Below, piece after piece: positions 15,598 to 24,504 of a stretch of 32,300 bases of DNA (the stretch's first letter is position 1; every line of letters starts with the position of its first letter). Under the pieces are notes generated by a model that saw only the letters and a program-made list of their open reading frames with translations, searched no databases and had not been told where the DNA came from. This DNA is from Methylobacterium jeotgali (lineage in GTDB: Bacteria > Pseudomonadota > Alphaproteobacteria > Rhizobiales > Beijerinckiaceae): contig NZ_BPQR01000083.1 in the NCBI RefSeq assembly GCF_022179345.1, positions 1 to 32,300 on the forward strand. The letters run 5' to 3'. The position numbers and the translations under genes were made by a program.

Positions 15598-17493
15598 CTA
15601 GCCCCCGGCGTCGCCGACGATGGTGCGCCGGTCGCCGTTGCGGCGGGTGAAGCGGACCGCGTCGAGATGCTCGAGGAGCGGGATCGAGAACTTTCGCGAG
15701 ATCCCGAGCTCGGCTCCCGCCTCCTTGGCGAGGAAACCCTGCGCGTCGTGGGCAAAGCGCTTGGCGAGCCGTGACTTGCCCTCGGCGATGGCGTCGCGGT
15801 GGAACAGGATCGAGCGCTTCTGCACCCGGTCCACCGCTCGGATCAGGGCTCCGGAGGCGAGGAGATACTTCAGCGCCTGCTGCCGGCGGATGTCGCGGCC
15901 GACCGTCTCGACCTCGTCGGGGGGCATCAATCCGCCCTTTCGGAACGCGGCCTCGACCGCGCGCACGTGCTCGGTCTCGTTGCGGGCCGGGTCGAAATCG
16001 GCCCGGCGGAACAGCGGTCCGGCCTGGGCGGCCTCGCGGGCCGCGATGAGGTCGCGCAGGCCCGCCGAGACGACCGGCTCCTCCGCCCGGACCGCCTGGA
16101 CCAGCCGGTCGAGGGGCAGGCCGTGCTCGATCGGGTGGTCCCGGTGGTGGCGCCCGAGCGCCGCCAGGATCGAATCGCGAAGACCCGCGAAGGCCTCGGC
16201 GCCGAGGAAGCGCTCGCCGATCTCCCTCGCTCCGACCTCCGCGAGCCCCCGCCGGACGCGCTCGGGTGCGATGCCGACGAGGCGGGCGAGGTCGGAGAGC
16301 CGCGCCCCGGCCGCGCCCTCGCGGGCGAGACGCGCGGACAGAATCTCGTTCGGCCGACCCTCGGCCAGCACCGCCAGCTCGGCGAGCGTCCTCGGGTCGT
16401 GCCGCTTGCGGCGGCGGGAGAGGGGATCGAGGACCTGGCCGCCGGCGATCGTGGAAGGCGGCGTCTCGCTGCGCAGGATGAAGGGCTCGCGGGCGGGCAC
16501 CGCCACGTCCTCCTCCGCCCGCAACTGCGCGAGACCGGTCTCGCCGGGGCCGAGTGTGTCGCGGTCGAGAAGGCGCAGCCGCACCGGCACCTCCGCCGTG
16601 CCGTAGAGGAGCCGGCAGACGGTCCCGCTCGCGAGCGGCACGACGTCGGTCACGGGGGAGAGGCGGATGTCGATCCAGCGCCCCGCCTCCAATAGGCCCG
16701 GCGGCGCCAGCGCCTGTCCGCGGTCGAGGTCGCCGACGGAGACACCCCGCAGCGCCACCGCCGTACGCCGGCCCGGCACCGCCCGCTGCACCGGTTGGCC
16801 GTGAATCTGGAGCCCGCGCACGACGGCCTCGGGGCCGCCCGGCATCACCGCGAGCCTGTCGCCGACCGAGAGCGTGCCCCGGCGCAGTGTCCCCGTGACG
16901 ACGGCGCCGAAGCCGGGCCGCGCGAAGACCCGATCGAAGGGCAGGTAGGGAAAGCCGTCGTCCGTGGCGCCGGAGGCGTCCGCCACGAGGCCGGCGAGCG
17001 CCGCCTTCAACTCGGCGAGCCCAGTGCCGGCGAGCACCGAGGTCGGCACGACCGGAGCGTCGGCGAGTCCGGCGCGAGCGGTCACCGCCGTCAGCTCCGC
17101 GGTCCGCGCGGCGACGGCGTCGGGCCCGGCGAGGTCGCATTTCGTCAGCGCGACGACGCCCCGGCGCACGCCGATGAGCCGGGCGATCTCAAGATGCTCG
17201 ACCGTCTGCGGCTTGATGCCCTCGCGCACGTCGACGGCGAGCAGCACCGCGCGCATGCCCGTGGCCCCGGAGATCATGGCGCGCACGAAGCGCTCGTGGC
17301 CCGGCAGATCGACGAGATCGATCTCGTCGCCGTCAGGCCCGCCCGGGCGCAGCAGAGCGAAGCCCGGCACGATCGAGACGCCGCGGGCCTTCTCCTCCTT
17401 GAGGCGGTCGGTGTCGGTGCCGGTCAGCGCGCCGACGAGAGCGGTCTTGCCGTGATCGACATGGCCGATCACGCCGACGAGGAGGGATCGCAA
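15598..17493 (-). CDS. selB: Selenocysteine-specific elongation factor SelB
   Basis: A 631-residue GTPase that carries Sec-tRNA(Sec) to the ribosome and binds the SECIS hairpin in the mRNA. The EF-Tu-like domain has G1 GHVDHGKT (10-17), RGVSIVPGFALL (switch region), G3 DLPGHERFVRAM and G4 TKCD. Beta-barrel domains follow (FDRVFARPGFGAVVTGTLRRGTLSVGD). The C-terminal half holds winged-helix SelB repeats, ending with LAKEAGAELGISRKFSIPLLEHLDAVRFTRRNGDRR. The start is taken as TTG at 17491-17493, which places MRSLLVGVIGHVDHGK in register with the family; no ATG fits. It is divergent from the aldo/keto reductase and convergent with selD-mop. Length is normal. Confidence 0.96.
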   Translation of the reverse strand: MRSLLVGVIGHVDHGKTALVGALTGTDTDRLKEEKARGVSIVPGFALLRPGGPDGDEIDLVDLPGHERFVRAMISGATGMRAVLLAVDVREGIKPQTVEHLEIARLIGVRRGVVALTKCDLAGPDAVAARTAELTAVTARAGLADAPVVPTSVLAGTGLAELKAALAGLVADASGATDDGFPYLPFDRVFARPGFGAVVTGTLRRGTLSVGDRLAVMPGGPEAVVRGLQIHGQPVQRAVPGRRTAVALRGVSVGDLDRGQALAPPGLLEAGRWIDIRLSPVTDVVPLASGTVCRLLYGTAEVPVRLRLLDRDTLGPGETGLAQLRAEEDVAVPAREPFILRSETPPSTIAGGQVLDPLSRRRKRHDPRTLAELAVLAEGRPNEILSARLAREGAAGARLSDLARLVGIAPERVRRGLAEVGAREIGERFLGAEAFAGLRDSILAALGRHHRDHPIEHGLPLDRLVQAVRAEEPVVSAGLRDLIAAREAAQAGPLFRRADFDPARNETEHVRAVEAAFRKGGLMPPDEVETVGRDIRRQQALKYLLASGALIRAVDRVQKRSILFHRDAIAEGKSRLAKRFAHDAQGFLAKEAGAELGISRKFSIPLLEHLDAVRFTRRNGDRRTIVGDAGG

Positions 17494-17691
17494 CGAAGGA
17501 CGCTCGCGCAAAACGAGGGACGGATCGGCCTTGTAGCCGAATTCCTTCGGGCCCGCGCGGGCCGGCGTCGCCCTGCGGCGCCGTTCGACGGGGCAGGCCG
17601 TCACGGTGCCGTGATCGTCCGGTGGCGGCCCGGCATCCTTCTCGGCGGCCCGGCCGGCACCACATACGGCCTCGACCCCAGGGAGATGTGC

Positions 17692-18564
17692 ATGACCCAG
17701 ATCGCGCAAGCCGGCCGCTACGGGCTCGGCGACCGTACGGTGGGACGCCTGGGCTACGGCGCCATGCAACTCGCCGGCCCCGGCGTGTTCGGCCCGCCGC
17801 GGGACCGGGGCGCGGCGGTCGCGGTGCTGCGGGAGGCCGTCGCGCAGGGAGTCGACCACATCGACACCAGCGACTTCTACGGCCCGCACGTCACCAACGA
17901 GATCATCCGCGAGGCGCTGCACCCCTATCCCGAGGGTCTCACCATCGTCACCAAGATCGGCGCCCGGCGCGGGCCCGAGGGCTCGTGGGACCCGGCCTTC
18001 TCGCCCGAGGAGCTGACACGGGCGGTCCACGACAACCTGCGCAACCTGCGCCTCGATGTGCTTCCCGTCGTCAACCTGCGGCTCATGTTCGACCGGCACG
18101 GTCCCGCCGAGGGCTCGATCGCCGAACCTCTCGCCGTCCTCGCGGACCTCAAGCGGCAGGGGCTGGTGCGTCAGGTCGGCCTGAGCAACGCCACGGCGGC
18201 CCAGGTCGCGGAGGGGCGCGGGATCACCGAGATCGTCTGCGTGCAGAACCAGTACAACCTCGCCCACCGGGGCGACGACGGGCTCATCGACGCGCTGGCG
18301 GAGGACGCGACGGCCTATGTGCCGTTCTTCCCCCTCGGCGGCTTCTCGCCGATCCAGTCGGGCGTGCTGTCGGAGGTGGCCGCGGAGCTCGGCGCCACGC
18401 CGATGCAGACGGCGCTCGCCTGGCTGCTGCGCCGCTCGCCGAACATCCTGCTGATCCCCGGCACCGGTTCCCTCGGGCACCTGCGCGAGAATCTCGCCGC
18501 GGCCGCGCTCGCCCTGCCGGACGACGCGATGGCCCGGCTCGACGGGATCGGTGCGGCGGCGTGA
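17692..18564 (+). CDS. Aldo/keto reductase family oxidoreductase
   Basis: A 290-residue soluble NADPH-dependent reductase with a TIM-barrel pattern. The family signature is VGRLGYGAMQLAGPGVFGPP, then DHIDTSDFYGPHVTNEIIREAL with catalytic Asp and Tyr, and TIVTKIGARRG containing the catalytic Lys. LKRQGLVRQVGLSNATAAQV, CVQNQYNLAHR and the C-terminal ILLIPGTGSLGHLRENLAAA complete it. The expected active-site His at the fourth barrel strand is not obvious (VVNLRLMF). The ATG at 17692 is preferred over one two codons upstream because GGGAG (17681-17685) then has a proper 6-base spacing. It sits between selB and fdhE with no obvious role in selenium metabolism; the substrate is unknown. Confidence 0.93.
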   Translation: MTQIAQAGRYGLGDRTVGRLGYGAMQLAGPGVFGPPRDRGAAVAVLREAVAQGVDHIDTSDFYGPHVTNEIIREALHPYPEGLTIVTKIGARRGPEGSWDPAFSPEELTRAVHDNLRNLRLDVLPVVNLRLMFDRHGPAEGSIAEPLAVLADLKRQGLVRQVGLSNATAAQVAEGRGITEIVCVQNQYNLAHRGDDGLIDALAEDATAYVPFFPLGGFSPIQSGVLSEVAAELGATPMQTALAWLLRRSPNILLIPGTGSLGHLRENLAAAALALPDDAMARLDGIGAAA

Positions 18565-18602
18565 GCTTCGACGCCTGGAGTTGGTCCAGGAGAGGCGGAA
18601 GC
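18565..18602. terminator. Possible bidirectional terminator between the reductase gene and fdhE
   Basis: CCTGGA (18574-18579) pairs with TCCAGG (18585-18590) around a 5-base loop. An outer GCTTC (18565-18569) pairs with GAAGC (18598-18602). The gap separates convergent stop codons at 18564 and 18637. There is no strong T-run, so this is tentative. Confidence 0.35.
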
Positions 18603-18636
18603 CGGTTCTCCGTCAGGACCGACGATCCGACAGACC

Positions 18637-19656
18637 CTACGACACGAAGAGCAGGTTGAGCCCGGCCTTGCGGAAGCCGTCCTCGGCGATCTTCAGGTCG
18701 AGCCCGTAGGAGGCGACGTCGTCGGCGACCGGATCGAGGGCCGGATCGCGGTGCTGGTGGAGGTGCTTGAGGTAGCTGTGGCAGGTGCCGCAGGCCTCGA
18801 CCTGCACGTCCTTCGAGACCTCGTCGAGGCCGTAATAGGTCACGTCCTCGCCCGATCCGCAGGCGGTGCAGCGGATGCGCACGTGGTTCCAGAGCGTGCC
18901 GCAGAGCGAGCAGGACAGGTAGCGGGCCTTGTCGGCGGGCGTCCAGGCGACGATCAGGCTCGCCGTCGGCGCGCTGCCGCAGGCCGGGCAGACCCCGTCG
19001 GCGACGGGCTTCAGGACCTTCGCATCGAGCCGGGCAGCCTGGCCCGCGACGAGAACCTGGAGGGCGGCGGAGACGAAGACGCACTCGGCCATGCGCTCGA
19101 CGGGAAAGGCGCCCTCGAAGACCTGGGTCGCGAGATCGAGCCGGTCCTCCGGCGGGGCCGCCGAGAGCCGGCCCAGCGCATCTCGCGCCGCCTCCGGCGC
19201 GCCCGTCAGGTCGAGGCGTGCGAGAAGGGCATCGAGACAGGCAAGGAAGGGCCGGCCGTCGCCGAGCAGGGCGCGGGAGAGGGCCGGCATGCCGTGCTCG
19301 GCCCGCATCGCCAGATCGCCTTCCGGCTCCGGCGCGGGGAGGGTGCCGTCCGCGTAGAGCGCCTGCACCGCGGCCTGGGCTTCGGCGATGCGGCCGAGGA
19401 AGTCGAGATAGCCGGCAAGCGGATGGCCGGGCGCGAGCGCCCGGAAACGCGCGGCTCGCTCAGCGAACAGGCTGTCCGGCTGCGGCAGGCGAACGAAGGG
19501 GACCGCACCGGAGATGCCGATCCGGTCCGGATCGGGCTTCAGCGCGTCGCGCTTGTCCGCCGCCCATTCCGGCTCCCGCGGCTTGGCGGGGGACTCGTCG
19601 GATGCGCGCTCATCCGCACCGTCCTTCGACGGCGCGCGCTTGAAGAAACGGGCCAA
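18637..19656 (-). CDS. fdhE: Formate dehydrogenase accessory protein FdhE
   Basis: A 339-residue cytoplasmic maturation factor for Tat-exported respiratory formate dehydrogenases. The C-terminal half has four CxxC rubredoxin-like motifs (CPAC, CSLC, CTAC, CGTC) set in GVCPACGSAPTAS, CSLCGTLWNHVRIRCTACGS and VEACGTCHSYLKHL, which match FdhE. The N-terminal about 60 residues are charged and low-complexity, longer than in E. coli FdhE. The start is a TTG at 19654-19656, 4 bp after the fdoI stop; the downstream homology starts near residue 40, so a later start cannot be excluded. As last gene of the operon it is probably coupled to fdoI translation. Confidence 0.95.
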   Translation of the reverse strand: MARFFKRAPSKDGADERASDESPAKPREPEWAADKRDALKPDPDRIGISGAVPFVRLPQPDSLFAERAARFRALAPGHPLAGYLDFLGRIAEAQAAVQALYADGTLPAPEPEGDLAMRAEHGMPALSRALLGDGRPFLACLDALLARLDLTGAPEAARDALGRLSAAPPEDRLDLATQVFEGAFPVERMAECVFVSAALQVLVAGQAARLDAKVLKPVADGVCPACGSAPTASLIVAWTPADKARYLSCSLCGTLWNHVRIRCTACGSGEDVTYYGLDEVSKDVQVEACGTCHSYLKHLHQHRDPALDPVADDVASYGLDLKIAEDGFRKAGLNLLFVS

Positions 19657-19660
19657 GGAC

Positions 19661-20386
19661 TCAGTGTCCGCGCTTGTCGACCGAGCCGGAGCGCGTCGGC
19701 AGCGTGCCGGCGATCTGCCGCAGCCACTTGCGGTGGTGGCGGTAGGCCCAGCCCCCCGTCACCGTGCCGCGGACCATCGCCCGTCCGGTGCCGCGCACCC
19801 AGATGCCCGCGTAGATGTGCACGAAGATGATCGCGATGGCGATGACTGCCGCGAGCGAATGAGCGAGCAGCGCCCATCGCTGCGTCTCGATGGTCGTGGC
19901 CTGCCCGAAATACTCGTTCCAGATCACGAGGCCGGTGACGAACATCACCAGGATCAGGATCGTCTGACCCCAGAAGACGCCCTTCTGGCCGGCATTGTAC
20001 TTGCCGAGCTCCGGCAGCCGGTCCTCGCGGTTGGTGACGACGTCGCCGATCTTCTTCGACCACTCGACATCGTCCCTGTTGGGGATGTTGAGCCGCCAGA
20101 AGCGCATGAACAGGAACGTGAAGCTGACGACGAGCGCCACGCCGAGCCAGGGATGGATCGCCCGCGTCGCCTGCCCCCCGCCGAACAGGGCGGTGAGGAA
20201 GTTGAGGAAGGGCGTGAACATCGCGAGCCCCGACAGGGTCAGCAGGGTGAACAGGATCGCCGTGATCCAGTGGTTCACCCGCTGGAGGCCGGTGTAGCGA
20301 GGCACGTAGATGACCTCGGGCACCTCGGTCCGCACCTCCCGCAGGGGGCGGGACTCACCGTCGCGCACGTCCGTGTGAATGGTCAT
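19661..20386 (-). CDS. fdoI: Formate dehydrogenase cytochrome b subunit (gamma)
   Basis: A 241-residue inner-membrane diheme cytochrome b556 that takes electrons from FdoH and reduces quinone. Four membrane helices are visible at about 40-68, 77-97, 137-157 and 172-195. Histidines H39 (RVNHW), H78 (AIHPW), H176 (LLAHS) and H190 (FVHIY) lie exactly 21 residues after the four conserved histidines of E. coli FdnI (18, 57, 155, 169, from memory), so the heme sites appear intact. There is an N-terminal extension of about 20 residues, and the C-terminal tail is cytoplasmic and basic. The ATG is at 20386 with AAGG upstream. It follows fdoH by 46 bp, which hold a strong hairpin. Confidence 0.96.
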   Translation of the reverse strand: MTIHTDVRDGESRPLREVRTEVPEVIYVPRYTGLQRVNHWITAILFTLLTLSGLAMFTPFLNFLTALFGGGQATRAIHPWLGVALVVSFTFLFMRFWRLNIPNRDDVEWSKKIGDVVTNREDRLPELGKYNAGQKGVFWGQTILILVMFVTGLVIWNEYFGQATTIETQRWALLAHSLAAVIAIAIIFVHIYAGIWVRGTGRAMVRGTVTGGWAYRHHRKWLRQIAGTLPTRSGSVDKRGH

Positions 20387-20417
20387 CGAACCTTGTCCCG
20401 TCGGTCAGCGTGGGGGA

Positions 20418-20450
20418 GAGGCGCGGCTTCCCTCAGGAAAGCCGCGCCTC
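20418..20450 (-). promoter_or_regulatory. Hairpin spanning the fdoH stop codon
   Basis: GAGGCGCGGCTT (20418-20429) is the exact reverse complement of 20439-20450, giving a 12-bp stem with a 9-base loop. The fdoH stop codon (20433-20435) is in the loop. No T-run follows on the minus strand. It is likely an intra-operon RNA element (processing, 3'-end protection or attenuation) that could tune fdoI against fdoGH. Confidence 0.6.
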
Positions 20451-21365
20451 GCCGTCCCGGTTGCGGGATGCCCTGTCCTTGAGGTCGATCGCCTCTTCCT
20501 CCTCCTCCGGAACCACCTCATTCGGCCCGGCGGTGACGTAGTGGAAGAAGCCGGCGAGTGCCGCGAAGCCCATCGTGGCGAGGCCGAACACCTTGGCCCC
20601 GCCCTTCCAGAAGGCGACCAGCGGCGAGATCTTCGGGTCGTCCGGCAGGCCGTTGTAGAGGTGCGGCTTGTCGTTGTGGTGGAGCACGTACATCACGTGC
20701 GTACCGCCGACACCCTTCGGATCGTACAGGCCGGCCTGCTTGAAGCCGCGCGACTTGAGGTCGTCGACCCGGTCGTGGGCCTGCTCGATCATGGCCTCCT
20801 TGGTGCCGAACATGATCGCGCCGGTCGGGCAAGCCTTGGCGCAGGCGGGCGCCTGGCCGACCGCGACGCGGTCCGAGCACAGGGTGCACTTGTAGGCCTT
20901 GCGGTCGGTCTTCGAGATGCGCGGGATGTTGAACGGGCATCCCTTCACGCAATACGCGCAGCCGATGCAGTTCTCCTCGACGAAGTCGACGATGCCGTTG
21001 GAGTACTGCACGATCGCGCCCGGCGACGGGCAGGCCTTGAGGCAGCCCGGATCGGAGCAGTGCATGCAGCCGTCCTTGCGGATCAGCCACTCGAGGTTGT
21101 TCGTCTCCGGGTTCTCGTACTCGGTGAACCGCATCAGGGTCCACGTCTTCGCCGTAAGGTCGTGGGGGTTGTCGTAGACGCCGACATTGATGCCGACGTC
21201 GTCGCGCAGGTCGTTCCACTCCTCGCACGCCGCCTGGCAGGCCTTGCAGCCGATGCACTTGGAAACGTCGATGAGCTTGGCGACCTCCTGATGAGCGCGG
21301 ATGTCCGGCGGCTGGTCCGTGGAGGCGGAGCGCTGCCGGATGTCGAGGGAGGCGTAATCGGCCAT
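20433..21365 (-). CDS. fdoH: Formate dehydrogenase iron-sulfur subunit (beta)
   Basis: A 310-residue electron-transfer subunit. Four [4Fe-4S] cluster motifs are visible: CIGCKACQAAC (C37, C40, C43, C47), CMHCSDPGCLKAC, CIGCAYCVKGC, and CTLCSDRVAVGQ leading to CAKAC. A single C-terminal membrane helix lies near 255-278 (AKVFGLATMGFAALAGFFHYV), as in FdnH/FdoH, anchoring the periplasmic domain. It has no signal peptide; family members travel through Tat bound to the alpha subunit. The ATG at 21365 is 16 bp after the fdoG stop. The C-terminal tail is acidic then basic (PEEEEEAIDLKD). Confidence 0.97.
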   Translation of the reverse strand: MADYASLDIRQRSASTDQPPDIRAHQEVAKLIDVSKCIGCKACQAACEEWNDLRDDVGINVGVYDNPHDLTAKTWTLMRFTEYENPETNNLEWLIRKDGCMHCSDPGCLKACPSPGAIVQYSNGIVDFVEENCIGCAYCVKGCPFNIPRISKTDRKAYKCTLCSDRVAVGQAPACAKACPTGAIMFGTKEAMIEQAHDRVDDLKSRGFKQAGLYDPKGVGGTHVMYVLHHNDKPHLYNGLPDDPKISPLVAFWKGGAKVFGLATMGFAALAGFFHYVTAGPNEVVPEEEEEAIDLKDRASRNRDGEARLS

Positions 21366-21381
21366 GTGACTCGGTCTCCCC

Positions 21382-24300
21382 TTACACGGTGCGCTGACGG
21401 TCGGCCGGGGGCGAGGTGGGCTCGATGTTGACGAGCCACGCCTTGAACTCCGGCGTCTCCGTGTTGGCGTCGCCGACCACGGGGGTCAGCGTGTTCGGGT
21501 GCCAGCCCTTCTTGGTCTCTCCGATGAAGCCCCAGTGCTGCGGCAGGCCGACCACGTGCACGGTCTTGCCGTCGCAGACGAGCGGCTTGATGCGCTTCGT
21601 TACGACCGCCTTGGCCTTCAGCGACCCGCGCTTCGACCAGACCCGCACCCAGTCGCCCTTGGCGATGCCCTTCTCCTTGGCGAGCTGCTCGGAGATCTCG
21701 ACGAACATCTCCGGCTGGAGGATGGCGTTGATCTTCGAGTGCTTGGTCCAGCTGTGGAAGTGCTCGGTGAGCCGATAGCTCGTCGCCGCGTAGGGGAACT
21801 CCGCGGAGGTGCCGAGATCGGCGAGATCGCCCTTGAAGATGCGCGCGGCGGGCGAGCCCTTGATCTTCGGGAAGGCGGCATTGGCCACCGGGGACTCGAA
21901 GGGCTCGTAGTGCGTCGGGAACGGCCCGTCGCGCATGAGGCCGCGGGTCCAGAGCCGGGCGACGCCCTCCTGGTTGAGGATGAACGGCCCCATGCCCTTG
22001 TCGGGAGCGACGGTGGCGCCGTAGTCTGGCACGTCGAAGCCGACCCACTGCTTGCCGTTCCACTCGATGAGCTTCTTCTTCTCCGACCACGGCTTTCCTT
22101 CCGGGTCGCAGGAGGCGCGGTTGTAGAGCACGCGGCGGTTGGCCGGCCAGGCGAAGGCCCAGTTCGGCGCGATGCCGCGGTCGCCGGGATCGGTGTTGTC
22201 CCGGCGGGCCATCATGTTGCCCTTCTCGGTGTAGCAGCCGGAGTAGATCCAGCAGCCGCAGGCGGTGGTGCCGTCGTCCTTGAGCTGCGCGAACCCGTCG
22301 ACCTGCTTGCCGGCGGGGATGGTCGTCCCAGAGGCGTCCGTGACCGGAGCGAGCGTGTAGCCGTTGAGCTCGCGGGCGAGCTCGATGGCCGTCGGCGAGT
22401 GGGAGATCGCGTAGTCCCACTTCAGGTTGACGATCGGGTCGGGGAAGGCGCCGCCGTCGCGCTTGTACATCGCGCGGATGCGCAGGAAGAGCGCCGACAT
22501 GATCTCGATGTCGGAGCGGCACTCGCCCGGCGCCTCCTGCGCCTGCCAGTGCCACTGCAGCCAGCGCGAGGAGTTCGAGAGCGAGCCCTCCTCCTCGGCG
22601 AACAGCGTGGTCGGCAGCTCGAAGACCTCGGTCTGGATCTTCGAGGGGTCGACGTCGTTGTATTCGCCGTGGTTCTCCCAGAAGCGGGCCGTCTCGGTCT
22701 GGAGCGGATCCATGACCACGACGAACTTCATCTTCGAGAAGGCCTCGGTCATCTTGGCCCGGTTGGGGAACGACAGCAGGGGGTTGAAGCCCTGGATGAC
22801 GTAGCCCGACATCTTGCCCTGCTTGGCGAGCTCGAAGCCGCGCACGATGTCGTAGGTCGGCACGTCGAGCTTGGGCAGGTAGTCGTAGGCCCAGTCGTTC
22901 TCCTTCTGCGCCTTGTCGCCCCACATCGCCTTCTGGAAGGAGACGAAGAACTTGTTGTAGTTCTGCCAGTAGCTCATCTGGCCGGGGCGCAGCGGCTTGA
23001 ACTGCCGCTTGGCGATGTAGTCGGAGTAGGTGGGCTCCTTCTCGATGGGGATGTTGAGATAGCCGGGAATGAGGTTGCTCATCAGCCCGATATCGGTCAG
23101 CCCCTGGATGTTGGAGTGGCCGCGGAGCGCGTTCATGCCGCCGCCGAGCATGCCGATGTTGCCGAGCAGCGTCTGCACGATGCACATCGAGCGGATGTTC
23201 TGCGAGCCCTTGGCGTGCTGCGTCCAGCCGAGCGCGTAGAGCGACGTCATCGTCTTCTCGGGCGAGGACGTCTCGGCGATCATCTGGCAGACCTTGAGGA
23301 AGGTCTCCTTGGGCGAGCCGCAGATCCGCTCGACCATCTCGGGCGTGTAGATCGAGATGTGCTTCTTCAGAAGCTGCATCACGCTGCGCGGATGCTGCAT
23401 CGTCTCGTCGACCACCGCGTAGCCGTCGGGCCCGATCTCGTAGTCCCAGGTGGTCTTGTCGTAGTCGCGCTTGTCCTCCGAGTAGCCCGAGAACAGGCCC
23501 TCGTCGAACGCGTAGCCCTCCTTCACGACGAAAGCCGCGTTGGTGTAGGCCGCGAGGTAGCGGTGCTGGAGCTTGTCGTTGTCGATCAAATACTTGGCGA
23601 CGCCCGACAGGAACGCGATGTCCGTCCCCTGCCGGATCGGGCAGTAGAGATCGGCGACCGACGCGGTGCGGGTGAAGCGCGGATCGATGACGATGAGCTT
23701 GGCGTTGTTATGCGCCTTGGCCTCGACCACCCACTTGAAGCCGCAGGGGTGAGCCTCGGCGGCATTGCCGCCCATCACGGTGATGACGTCCGCGTGCTTG
23801 ATGTCCATCCAGAGGTTGGTCATCGCACCGCGGCCGAAGGAGGGCGCCAAACTGGCGACCGAGGGGCCGTGTCAGACCCTGGCTTGGTTGTCGAAGACCA
23901 GGGCCCCCATGCTTCGGACCGTCTTGTAGGTCACCCAGGCCGTCTCGTTGGTGGTCGCCGAGGCGCCGAGGAAGCCCGTCGTCACCCATCGGTTGACCGT
24001 CAGGTCGCCGTTCTTGGCCACGAAGTTCCGGTCGCGGTCCTCCTTGAGGAGCGTCGCGATGCGGTCGAGGGCGAAGTCCCAGGAGACGCGCTTGAACTCC
24101 GAGGCGCCGGCCGCCCGGTACATCGGATACTTGGTCCGGGTCTCGGAGCGGATGAAGTCAAGGAGCGAGGAGCCCTTCGGGCAGAGCGTGCCGCGGTTGA
24201 CCGGATGGTCGGGGTCGCCCTCGACGTGCATCACGGCCGACTTCGCGTTCTTCGAGCGGTCGCCGAGGCTGTAGAGGATCACGCCGCAGGACACCGAGCA

Positions 24301-24468
24301 GTAGGGGCAGGTGTTCCGGGTCTCGCGCATCTGCGCGAGCTTGAACGGGCGCACCGCCGCGGCGGCGGCAGGCTGGAGATCGCCGAAGCCGAGGGCGCCG
24401 AGGGTGCCGCCGGCGATCCCGACGCCGATGCCCTTCAGCAATCCCCGCCGAGAGACCTGGACCGTCAT
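21382..24468 (-). CDS. fdoG: Selenocysteine-containing formate dehydrogenase catalytic subunit (alpha)
   Basis: A 1028-residue molybdopterin enzyme oxidising formate to CO2 in the periplasm, when the in-frame TGA at 23872-23874 is read as Sec199. A Tat signal (SRRGLLKG, R7-R8, then a hydrophobic stretch to about 38) is followed by a [4Fe-4S] motif, NTCPYCSVSCG (C54, C57, C61) with C96 in LCPKG. The Sec context FDNQARV-U-HGPSVASLAP and FGRGAMTN matches E. coli FdnG/FdoG, where Sec is residue 196. Downstream are the MGGNAAEAHP and VIDPRFTRTASVADLYCPIRQGTD cofactor-binding motifs. The TGA is not a mutation: both sides keep one frame, a SECIS-like hairpin follows and the full Sec machinery is nearby. 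Automated annotation would split it into a 198-residue and an about 822-residue piece. The ATG is at 24468 with AGGGA upstream. Confidence 0.97.
23843..23874 (-). promoter_or_regulatory. Bacterial SECIS element at the fdoG UGA codon
   Basis: Counting the UGA U (23874) as 1, the RNA forms G15-G16 with C31-C32, a bulged U17, then C18 to A22 paired with U26 to G30, and the loop G23-U24-U25. E. coli fdhF SECIS likewise has bulged U17 and loop G23-U24, the bases contacted by SelB (known from that system). Start of the element, UGA-CACGGCC, is also the same. The hairpin lies within the coding sequence. Confidence 0.9.
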
Positions 24469-24491
24469 GGGGTGTCCCTGATCAGAGTTGT

Positions 24492-24504
24492 TCTTAATCT
24501 AAGA
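24492..24504. promoter_or_regulatory. Possible operator upstream of fdoG
   Basis: TCTTA-ATC-TAAGA is a perfect 5-bp inverted repeat, 23 bp upstream of the fdoG ATG, in the AT-richest part of the 120-bp gap to the next gene. It could be a regulator site or part of the promoter. There is no family-specific match I can defend. Confidence 0.3.

Noticed and set aside
17550..17563. Palindrome GGCCCGCGCGGGCC upstream of selB as an operator
   Set aside because: It is a perfect 14-bp palindrome but made only of G and C in very GC-rich DNA, so chance occurrence is likely and no second site is seen.
21382..24468. fdoG as a pseudogene broken by a stop codon, or two separate genes
   Set aside because: The frame is the same on both sides, the flanking residues match the Sec site of E. 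coli FdnG, a SECIS-like hairpin follows and all Sec machinery genes are present nearby.
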